Shown here one piece after another: positions 58,801 to 64,000 of a DNA stretch of 64,000 nucleotides. Within the stretch, counting starts at the first letter, position 1. The number at the start of each line of letters is the position of its first letter. The stretch lies in the NCBI GenBank assembly GCA_903813345.2, contig CAIIXF020000001.1:5644001-5708000 (forward strand), read 5' to 3'. A program made the position numbers and the translations under genes. The notes below the pieces were generated by a model that saw only the letters and a list, made by a program, of their open reading frames with translations, was not told where the DNA came from and did no database searches. The DNA is from Owenia fusiformis (Eukaryota > Annelida > Polychaeta > Sabellida > Oweniidae).

Positions 58801-61800
58801 CTAAATTTCTACATGGCCACCCTCATACCTGGCCTTGCAATACTATATTACATTGTCACGGTCATACCAGGCTTTGCGATCCCATAATACATTGCCACGG
58901 TCATGCCAGGCTTTGCAATACACATTGTCACGGTTATTGCAGTCCAAATCGTAAATTTCTACATTACCACTCTCATACCTGAACTTGTCATGCCAGGCCT
59001 TGCAGAATTATACAACATTGTCACGGTCATGCCAGGCCTTGCAGTACTACAGTATATTACATTGTCACGGTCATGCCAGGCCTTGCAGTACTATATAATT
59101 ACATTGTCACGGTCATGCCAAGCCTTGCAGAACTATATTACATTGTCCCGGTCATGGCAGGCATTGCAATATAATACAGCATTGTTGTGGTTATACCAGG
59201 CTTTCACGATAACATTACCACGGTCATGGCAGGATCCTTGCGCTACTTAAAAAACACTGAATAACATGGTGACGGTTACGCCAGGCGTTAGTCTTGCAAC
59301 AGATAGGGTCTCGAAATATGTAAGGATTATGTTTACATCGATTAAAACATCATGACGACGCACTTAACTGGTGAGAATTTGCGCAAACGAAGGTGGTACG
59401 CATGAGAGGTATTATGTCAGTCATCGCTAAAGCTCTTGGGCTTTCCCTCCTCTTCCTCGAAGCCTAAATATTGAATGTTATGTAACAAATTTGGTTCCAC
59501 ATAGATAGTTTCTGTATATGAAAAATTAGCTGATTGCATATGTATTCGTGAAATTATTTCATTTTGAATGGCTCTGTTCTTTGGGTCACCCTGTAGAGCC
59601 TGTAGTAATTGTATAGCCTAATTATCAGGGATCGGTCTCAATCCATTGGTCTTACTTAGGCTAAATTTTAAAATGCGTTTAAACTATGGTGACATAAGCT
59701 TCATATTCTCGTTTATTAAACATACCGTAAACAAGAAAATTTGTTGGAGTAATAAGAAAATAATCAATAGAAACAGAGATGATTTTTTACCTTCCTTCCT
59801 CCATTTTAGGGGATTCCAGTGTCAAAGTTCGAAGATGGGATATTCCCTCCGGAAAATGTCGATGAATACCGAATACTTGATTCCGAATGTTTCATCGAAA
59901 TTACGACCGCTCAAAAAGTACGATCTGAACTGAAGTGGGTAGGAGTACGTTTTCAAGTACACAGGGGCCCCGGACAGGGGCATTAGTTTTTATACAGTGT
60001 TTTTTACAGTTTATAATTGGCGTGAATACAGTCATATTCGAATATAAAATACAAAACGGAATTCCGTCATACTGTAAGCATGGCTGTAAGTATGGCAATT
60101 ATAAAACTTTGAATTCCGACATTAGTCTATATTTTCCATGTGCTGAATACACAATTAGCGATCGTAGAAAAAGTTCTGATTCCTCTTCTCGGAACGTACT
60201 GCATTTGTTTACTTTTAGCATATGAGCATACTTCATGCTTGAATCTTATCCAAGGTATTTCTTCAAGATAATACAAAGTAACGTACGTTCGCTCTTTTAA
60301 TGCTATATTCTTGAAAAATTTGAGCGGTCATAGTTTTATCGGAACAGCTCTCTGAAGCACGGGCCAGAACACGGGAAGGTAAGAATATTACGAAATCACT
60401 AGACGAAGTCTAATATCCAGCCAGATCTTTTCCCTTGGTTGATAACGTCTATATTATTAAGATAGAAATCGGGCCAGAACACGGGCTGAGAAGCCGAAGG
60501 TAAGAATATTACGAAATCTCTAATATCCAGCCAGATCTTTTCCCTTTCCCATCTAAGATTTTCGGCATCTAAAAAGTCACTCAACTTTTTTGTGATTTTG
60601 AATCACAGAAAGCATTCTGAAGTTTCAAATTGGCGCCACGTTTAATTTTTGGCATCCGCCTAATGTATACCACTTACCCTTTGTTGATTCTTTCATAAGT
60701 TTCTGACATCATAAACTCAGTTTGACCAGAAGTATCTTTGTTGCTGCTCGATATTTTAAAAAATGTCCCTTTTCTATTTTCATACAAGGGTCATACATAC
60801 TAGGCATTTCTTACTTCCTGTGTAAGCTATTTGGATTTTGGTATAATAGCTTTCCCACGGAGCATTTGGACAGCTGAATGATTGTGACCTTTGAATTCGA
60901 ATTAAGTTGATCCGCGGCTTACTTTTGGTCTCTAACTGTGTCTTACATCAGTATCATCAATCCGTGTAAGTATTAGAGCGCTGAAATACTTCTTTTTTGA
61001 TCAAGACTTGTAAATTGTTCATCGAGTGAATGTTTTTTAGACCTATTTCCAATATGGCGAGATACGCAACGAACGAAATGAATTTTGAGAATTAGTTAGG
61101 TTCAGACAACCTCTGGAGATTTACGAAAATGTCAGAGCAGAAAACGCCATATTGGAATTTGGCAGTAAAAGCATTCACTCGACTAACAATTACAAGTCTT
61201 GATCGAAAAGGAAGTACTTCAGCGCTCCAATACTTACACGGATTGATGATTCTGATGTAAGACACAGTTAGAGACCAAAAGTAAGCCGCGGATCGACTTA
61301 ATTCGATTTCAAAGGTTACTATTAATCAGCTGTTCACTTCCCCGAGCCATAAGTTTCAAAATCTAACATGGCTCTCGAAGTGAGTAAGGCGTTTCTATAT
61401 TGCGGGACATTTCTTTCCTGGCCTGTCTACCCTACCAAATTCACACAAATGATAAATTAATTTCTTTGCTTCAACTTTAAAGTATTTAATCTTACCTTAG
61501 GTACGTAAAACGATTGGTAATTGAAGAAATATAAGCATGCCGCTTGAATTTTGAAATTTTTTCATTTCTGCCATACCAAGGTCACTTCCGGGTTAATCTG
61601 AGTCTAGCTGTAAAACTATATCAAAACGAAATCATAAATATTTGTTACACGAAGATTCAGTTGAAAGAGAAGCAGTGTCGTTAAGAAGAGAAGTTATTTG
61701 GAAAAGTTATTGTTTCAAAATGAGAAAAGTGAGTAGTATGAGAGAACGGCTTTCGAATCGATCTCTGTGTAATAAATAATTATGATTCCGTTTCGATACA

Positions 61801-63390
61801 TGTTTTCTTTAGACTAACGGAAACAACATTTAGCAGCATGGCGGGCGATAATGAAAATATAATTCAATTGATTATATTTCGTCAATTATCAAGCGTTTTA
61901 CATGTCTAAGGTAAGATTTAACACTTTGATATTGGAGCTAAATAATTACTCGATAATTTGTGTGACTTTGGTTAGTATGGTTACCCAGACAGGCCAGGAA
62001 AGCATTTCCCGCAATTTGTTAGCAATTATATCTACGGCAGTATATGCTTAGAAAATGATAAAAAATAAATATCCAAATAAGAAAAAGGAATATCGAAGAA
62101 CATCATACAATGGTCAGATTTATATGACTACTTGGCCTATGGTTTCTAAATTCCTTTCTTCCTGTTAAACACCTGCCCCTGTGACACCCTTCCCTCATGT
62201 AACACCTTCTACTAGTGTGACACCCTCATCTTGTGTGACATTCTAAGCTTGTATAACATCCTCACCCTATGACATCCTTTTTGTCACCAACCCCTGTAAC
62301 ACCATCCTCTCATTTGACATCACCCCTCTGTGACATTCTCCCCTCCTTGTCACCAACACCTGTAACACCCCCTCCTTGTAACACTGTCTTGTTTCACACT
62401 TCCTCCCCTCTTGTCACACCCTTCCTGCGACATCCTCTGCTAGTGTGACATCTTTCTCTAATGTGACACCTCTCCTCCTGTTATACCCTACGCCTTTAAC
62501 ATATTTCTTAAGAACAGCTGTATTACTGACTCCAAATGCAGAATCCACTTGCTGAATATCCAGATCAGTGATACCACGTGTTATTATTTACAATTTCACA
62601 TGCTTGAGGGCTATCAGAGGACTGGTCGGCCTGTTACAACACTTTTCAAAATCTTCTACAAGTTCTCAGAAGTTCAAATATGACTTTAGATTTGAGATTT
62701 CACCTTCGATAACCTTCTCAGACTTCAAAAGGGTCTTTTTTCAACTTGCTTCAAATTGACCAATTTATTTTTTCAAAATCATTAACAAGTTCTCAGAAAT
62801 TCAAATCCAACTTAAGATTGAACTCATAATATTGTGAGCAATTAGATGGTGACATTTTGTTATGTTACAGTGCTTTCAGTAGGCTTGTCCAAAAGTGCTT
62901 CCCTGGGATGGATTGATTTTACAAAATTGCGTCCCCCTCAAAAAAGTGCGTCCCCATGAAAAAAGTTTCCTGGGAAATCAAAGTCACATTTTTGCACTGA
63001 ACGAAAAAATTGATGAAAAGTTTGCATGATCAGTTTTGTTATTTTTGGCCCAGATCAATGTACTACACACGTCTAGAAGGTCATTAAATGATGCAGATAC
63101 CTTCATTAGAAAGAGATAACTAATTTTCAACCTTTAAATACCATTTTTCTTTGCGTATTTCAAAGCAATTTGCTATTGATTTTGATCGCTCAGAAAGTTT
63201 CACTAGGAGCAATCTCCGTGAGGTTCCATTTCTTGGTTCAGTTTTTTGCGCATGCGCAGCAAATCCAGCAATTTGATTTGTTAAAATTATTAAGACGCAT
63301 GCGCGATCAATAATCTCGGCCAATCATAGGACTCGTACCGATTACCGCTCGGAAATCAACTACTAGTGATTGTCCAATCACATACCTCAT
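34776..63390 (-). CDS. PGD: 6-phosphogluconate dehydrogenase (decarboxylating)
   Basis: Spliced on the minus strand: 63390-63386, 52193-52118, 51340-51095, 49485-49367, 49087-49021, 48725-48591, 47905-47780, 39999-39936, 37249-37119, 36614-36481, 36129-36030, 35723-35601, 34895-34776; 481 aa, all junctions in phase. The enzyme oxidises 6-phosphogluconate to ribulose 5-phosphate and CO2 with NADP+, the third step of the oxidative pentose phosphate pathway, as a cytosolic homodimer. Visible: NADP fold GLAVMGQN (9-16) and NRT (32-34); active-site [20 protein letters not shown]; catalytic Lys182 in [17 protein letters not shown] and Glu189; family signature IRDSAGQ-KGTGKW across exons 7/8; C-terminal [14 protein letters not shown] tail reaching into the partner subunit. 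Human PGD has 483 aa, so nothing is missing. Introns 1, 7 and 8 are swollen by repeats. Confidence 0.97.
35601..35723 (-). CDS. PGD: PGD coding exon 12
   Basis: 41 codons, [20 protein letters not shown] to [10 protein letters not shown]. Acceptor AATATTAAG (no C/T tract close by), donor GTAATT. Confidence 0.96.
36030..36129 (-). CDS. PGD: PGD coding exon 11
   Basis: [20 protein letters not shown] to EAIQKSQ. Acceptor CTGTTTCAG, donor GTACAT. Confidence 0.96.
36481..36614 (-). CDS. PGD: PGD coding exon 10
   Basis: [20 protein letters not shown] to [11 protein letters not shown]. Donor GTGGAA departs from consensus at positions +3 to +6, but the exon joins the next one in phase (AG|T = Ser). 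Confidence 0.95.
37119..37249 (-). CDS. PGD: PGD coding exon 9
   Basis: 44 residues, [20 protein letters not shown] to EFIGHIQK. Acceptor TTTTTACAG. The minisatellite begins about 15 bases upstream. Confidence 0.96.
37263..39730. repeat. 24-bp minisatellite in PGD intron 8, ~75 copies
   Basis: Unit AATGTTGGGTTTAATGGATG plus ATCA, with variants in the last 8-9 bases (GGTGTTCA, and AACAGGTATTCA type). The main array is 37,929-39,730; older copies at 37,263-37,367 are split off by a transposon. As 24 is divisible by 3, frames stay open for hundreds of codons on both strands (MLGLMDDQ-type on plus, NPTFDHPL-type on minus). Blocks 360 bp apart (15 units) are almost identical: 38,641-39,087 and 39,001-39,447 differ at about one base. 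Confidence 0.97.
37368..37928. mobile_element. TTAA-flanked element inside the minisatellite
   Basis: Ends AGGGTGACG and CGTCACCCT are inverted; TTAA flanks both sides (37,364-37,367; 37,929-37,932), and minisatellite sequence continues on both sides. 561 bp with no transposase. The TTAA duplication fits the piggyBac type. Confidence 0.8.
39936..39999 (-). CDS. PGD: PGD coding exon 8
   Basis: 64 nt, [20 protein letters not shown]. Acceptor TTTTTCTTATAG lies only 11 bases from the end of a repeat element. Isolated between introns of 7.8 and 2.7 kb. Confidence 0.96.
40012..40690 (-). mobile_element. RCF element, minus copy, about three core units
   Basis: 5' hairpin and TATGTCACCACTTTTTGGTG at the right, core units with AATTTGAAGCAAGTTGAAAA, and the 3' end (AATGCCTTG on the minus strand) at 40,012. 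That terminus lies 11 bases from the AG acceptor of PGD exon 8. Confidence 0.8.
43034..44001. mobile_element. TA-flanked mariner-like element, 968 bp, nested
   Basis: Ends CAGTGCGTTTCAAAAAAAAA and the inverse of CAGGGCGTTTCAAAAAACGC, TA on both sides (43,032-43,033; 44,002-44,003). Arms match with mismatches for about 240 bp (CCATTTGCAAAGTGGGCCAA against its inverse). The left third contains a diverged ~225-bp tandem duplication. Open frames inside are not recognised. Confidence 0.82.
44593..45569 (+). mobile_element. Mariner-type transposon relic, ~980 bp, nested
   Basis: Left end AAGGTGTCTCAAAAATGTAC and right end the inverse of GAGTGTCTCAAAAGATGAAC, flanked by TA. It contains a broken transposase on the plus strand. 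Confidence 0.8.
45178..45380 (+). pseudogene. Mariner-type transposase C-terminus, broken
   Basis: In three frames joined by two shifts: [10 protein letters not shown] (compare the YSPDLxP motif holding the third catalytic Asp), [12 protein letters not shown], then [13 protein letters not shown], a stop, and [19 protein letters not shown] ending at 45,380. This order and spacing are those of mariner-group transposases. Frameshifts and a stop make it non-functional. Confidence 0.85.
45852..45979 (-). mobile_element. RCF element, minus copy, zero core units
   Basis: 128 bp with both family ends: TTTTTATGTCACCACC..GGTGACATATTG hairpin at the right, and GTGACATTTTGCATG..ATGCCTT (minus) at the left. 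Confidence 0.72.
46037..46260. repeat. 111-bp tandem duplication
   Basis: GCAGCACAAATATTAATGTT and GACGCCTATGAAGCAAATCA recur about 111 bp later with few changes. Confidence 0.85.
47780..47905 (-). CDS. PGD: PGD coding exon 7
   Basis: 42 codons, ..[20 protein letters not shown] to KIRDSAGQ. The last residues are the first half of the family signature. Confidence 0.97.
48215..48500 (-). repeat. R148 remnant with terminus (PGD intron 6)
   Basis: Two degraded units (GAGTTATCGAAGTTTACATT, CCATTTTGAATTGAGTGGCC) followed by GAACGGATGGATGGCTTC and CAGTGGGATAA, matching the terminus at 34,037-34,110. Confidence 0.75.
48591..48725 (-). CDS. PGD: PGD coding exon 6 (catalytic Lys)
   Basis: 45 codons: [20 protein letters not shown] then [18 protein letters not shown]. 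Lys182 and Glu189 are the expected catalytic residues. Donor GTAAGT. Confidence 0.97.
48811..49015. repeat. ~30-bp tandem repeat beside PGD exon 5 donor
   Basis: About seven units of AATGCACTTAGGGTTTTAAT type, degrading toward 49,015. The last unit (AATGCACATAC) contains the exon 5 donor read on the minus strand. Confidence 0.8.
49021..49087 (-). CDS. PGD: PGD coding exon 5
   Basis: 67 nt, from (W)[17 protein letters not shown] to PCCDW. Acceptor TTACAG. Its donor GTATGTGCATT merges into the repeat at 48,811-49,015. Confidence 0.96.
49367..49485 (-). CDS. PGD: PGD coding exon 4
   Basis: Acceptor TTTTTCAG, donor GTAAGT. Carries [20 protein letters not shown] and LMPGGSEEA, the substrate-binding loop. 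Ends in phase 2. Confidence 0.97.
50381..50475. repeat. Left arm of inverted repeat around PGD exons 2-3
   Basis: Contains TGTTCTGATTGGCTTGAATT and AGACACACCTTGCCTAGCTA; inverted copy at 52,822-52,920. Confidence 0.85.
50498..51040. mobile_element. TTAA-flanked MITE in PGD intron 3
   Basis: Ends AGTCCC and GGGACT are inverted copies flanked by TTAA (50,494-50,497; 51,041-51,044); the interior is AT-rich and non-coding. The right end is 55 bp from exon 3. Confidence 0.65.
51095..51340 (-). CDS. PGD: PGD coding exon 3
   Basis: 82 codons, from [11 protein letters not shown] to [14 protein letters not shown]. Acceptor ATTCTAG; donor GTAATA is weak but gives the correct phase and family-typical length. 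Confidence 0.96.
52118..52193 (-). CDS. PGD: PGD coding exon 2
   Basis: Acceptor ATTTCCAG, donor GTGAGT. Reads [20 protein letters not shown] then DNGFV: first strand and helix of the NADP-binding fold. Confidence 0.97.
52377..52554. mobile_element. MITE, 178 bp, TA target duplication
   Basis: Ends CAGTAAAACTTGTGTATAG and the inverse of CAGTAAAACCTGTCTTAG, flanked by TA. The right half has tandem GTGTTCACTAGAGAGAGG-type words. Confidence 0.85.
52822..52920. repeat. Right arm of inverted repeat around PGD exons 2-3
   Basis: Contains TAGCTAGGCAAGGTGTGTCT and CGAATCAGAACACGC, the inverse of 50,381-50,475 with mismatches and small gaps. Confidence 0.85.
53070..53210. repeat. Hairpin, ~55-bp arms
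   Basis: CGCCCTAGACTCAATGCATT..AATGACCATTC on the left and GGAATGGTCATTCC..TTTAGTCCAGGGC on the right are inverted copies. Confidence 0.75.
53751..54350 (+). mobile_element. One-ended mariner-like fragment
   Basis: TA then CAGGGTGTTCAAAAAAAACG, the same end type as the elements at 14,680 and 43,034, but with no matching right end in the window. A frame at 53,889 reads [17 protein letters not shown], faintly like a transposase N-terminus, with early stops. The right limit is a guess. Confidence 0.4.
54542..56270. mobile_element. Inverted-repeat element, ~1.7 kb, ~400-bp arms
   Basis: Left arm from GCCTAACCATCAACAACGTA, right arm ending with the inverse of GCCTGACCATCGACAACATA; both continue with TACAGTGACAAAA and match with mismatches for about 400 bp. 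Two direct sub-repeats (CTTAAGATTATT.AAATTCAT) near 54,940 and 55,570. No coding capacity. Confidence 0.75.
56751..59593. mobile_element. TA-flanked element, 2.8 kb, containing a foldback
   Basis: Left end TAGGGTGACCCAAAAAACAG, right end the inverse of CAGGGTGACCCAAAGAACAG, both flanked by TA (56,749-56,750; 59,594-59,595). Similarity fades after about 55 bp. No transposase seen. Much of the right half is the separate foldback at 58,369. Confidence 0.65.
58369..59307. mobile_element. Foldback element with ~45-bp tandem core
   Basis: Arms 58,369-58,560 and 59,130-59,307 are inverted copies (GTTTTTAAGTAGCGCAAGGA, TCCTGCCATGACCGTGGTA). Between 58,800 and 59,200 lie about nine units of the form ACATTGTCACGGTCATGCCA then GGCCTTGCA. 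Confidence 0.85.
60361..60546. repeat. ~110-bp direct duplication
   Basis: GGCCAGAACACGGG, AAGGTAAGAATATTACGAAA and TCTAATATCCAGCCAGATCT occur twice, offset by about 110 bp, with a small deletion in the second copy. Confidence 0.85.
60868..61334. repeat. 467-bp palindrome, ~190-bp arms
   Basis: Arms 60,868-61,054 and 61,143-61,334 are inverted copies (GTTGATCCGCGGCTTACTTT, GTCTCTAACTGTGTCTTACA, AATCCGTGTAAGTATT). About 90 bases of loop. Confidence 0.9.
61390..62025. repeat. Diverged palindrome, ~180-bp arms
   Basis: GCGGGACATTTCTTTCCTGG..GGCCTGTCTACCC (left) mirrors GGTTACCCAGACAGGCCAGG..GCATTTCCCGC (right); inner parts share ATCTTACCTTAGGTAC against its diverged inverse. Confidence 0.8.
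62161..62480. repeat. Degenerate TGTGACACC repeat
   Basis: Short irregular units of the form TGTGACACCCT(C)CCCT / TGTAACACC, unit length about 15-30 bp. Low complexity, no coding. Confidence 0.85.
62636..62872 (+). mobile_element. RCF fragment lacking its 5' end
   Basis: About two core units (TTCAACTTGCTTCAAATTGA, GTTCTCAGAAGTTCAAAT) and a diverged 3' end GATGGTGACATTTTGTTATG. Confidence 0.7.
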
Positions 63391-63480
63391 ACTATTTTGA
63401 TCAGAAATCAACTTCCGGGAAAGAAACTCGAAAGAAAATTCTATTTCTTTTAGAAATAGAATATCCTTCGTTTATTTAGC
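63240..63480 (-). promoter_or_regulatory. PGD: PGD promoter-like island
   Basis: CpG-enriched. An ETS/GABP-type site (ACTTCCGGGA on plus, 63,411-63,420) lies just upstream of the PGD start. Downstream of the start lie two CCAAT boxes (63,320; 63,374) and two NRF1-like sites (TGCGCATGCGCA at 63,247; GCATGCGCG at 63,297). Upstream is a perfect 11-bp palindrome ATTCTATTTCT..AGAAATAGAAT at 63,438-63,462. Sites on both sides of the ATG suggest a dispersed, perhaps two-way promoter. Confidence 0.6.
63386..63390 (-). CDS. PGD: PGD coding exon 1 (5 nt: Met plus AG)
   Basis: Exon 2 begins with one base completing a codon (..C GCA GAT ATT), so exon 1 must end in phase 2 and supply only two or three residues. 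Here the minus strand reads ATG AG followed by the donor GTATGTG, giving Met-Ser-Ala-Asp-Ile-Ala-Leu. A purine at -3 supports the start, and an ETS-type site lies about 20 bases upstream. Intron 1 is then 11.2 kb. Confidence 0.75.
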
Positions 63481-64000
63481 GGATTTTGACCAAATAAAAT
63501 GTCATTATTTAATCGTTGTCTAATTTAATAATGGTATAAAGATAAACCAGGTTGAATATAGAGATGTTTTTTTCTTAGTACATTATCTTCCTGGAAAAAC
63601 ACAAAGGGCAACATTGGTACAAAACAAATGCTTGGTTCTTGGCTAAGCAATGGTTAAATTGTGGCGTAAAGTATGACTACTAACTTTTATAGATTGATAT
63701 GTGTTTAATAAGTAGTCTATGATATGTTCTTAGATCTTCAATCCTTGAAATTCTATAACTTGACCTTTAAATTATAAGGCTTCAGAGCAAAATTGAATCT
63801 GATGGCATTTACCCAAGTGAGAGAGTTTATGTTATTTATAGGCTTTCATACTGAAAGTGGAATGTTGATATTGGTTTGAAGGTCAAACCAGGTTTCGTGC
63901 TTCTAAATAGAGATAAACAAGAGCAGAGGTTGAAATCTTTAGCTTTGTGGCTTCCAATTCAATGGCTTCTATAGACCAATATGTGAAAGAAGAAAACATG
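63481..64000. other. Right edge, no gene seen
   Basis: AT-rich sequence upstream of PGD. No exon of a divergent gene is recognised. Confidence 0.5.

Larger units (their letters stand above)
52194..63385 (-). other. PGD intron 1 (11.2 kb), repeat-rich
   Basis: Holds the elements listed separately from 52,377 to 62,872. No internal exon fits the PGD phase and protein. A G-run lies near 53,260. Between these elements I see nothing but AT-rich sequence and the 58-codon frame at 59,810. Confidence 0.6.

Noticed and set aside
60678-60712. Another alternative PGD exon 1 ([11 protein letters not shown], donor GTAAGT)
   Set aside because: Good donor and phase, but the extra residues are not family-like, the start context is poor, and no promoter features surround it.
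61378-61389. Plus-strand first exon (ATG GCT CTC GAA then GTGAGT)
   Set aside because: It lies between two palindromes, with no continuation exon recognised; probably chance.

Overview
This is a window of nuclear DNA from an invertebrate animal. It is AT-rich and intron-rich, uses GT-AG splicing, and is crowded with repeats. Two conserved metazoan genes face each other tail to tail. No operons, bacterial genes, rRNA or CRISPR arrays are seen. The phylum cannot be fixed from the sequence. The repeat styles (elements with a repeat-filled core, many TA-flanked miniature transposons) resemble those of marine invertebrates such as molluscs or lower deuterostomes, which is only an inference.

Layout: 1-680 is a 148-bp tandem repeat. 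2,560-2,835 is a promoter-like region. 2,836-28,514 (+) is midnolin (MIDN), seven coding exons, 482 aa, fully in phase: a nuclear ubiquitin-like protein that delivers proteins to the proteasome. 28,515-34,250 is the convergent intergenic stretch, with MIDN 3' sequence, head-to-head repeat-core elements and a second block of 148-bp repeats. 34,776-63,390 (-) is 6-phosphogluconate dehydrogenase (PGD), thirteen coding exons, 481 aa. Its first coding exon is only 5 nt (ATG AG) and is placed by splice phase at 63,386-63,390, inside a promoter-like island with ETS and NRF1-like sites.

The introns hold most of the unusual content. PGD intron 7 is a nest of transposable elements inside a 6.5-kb inverted-repeat structure with 1.08-kb arms. 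PGD intron 8 carries a 24-bp minisatellite (about 75 copies, with a 360-bp higher-order repeat) split by a TTAA-flanked element. Complementary repeats flank PGD exons 2-3. One repeat-core family occurs in this single window with zero to about nine internal repeat units, and one copy ends 11 bases from a PGD splice acceptor. MIDN introns carry several miniature transposons whose ends and target duplications can be read directly.

The two genes have no known joint pathway: MIDN acts in protein turnover, PGD in the oxidative pentose phosphate pathway. Their convergence appears to be simple neighbourhood.
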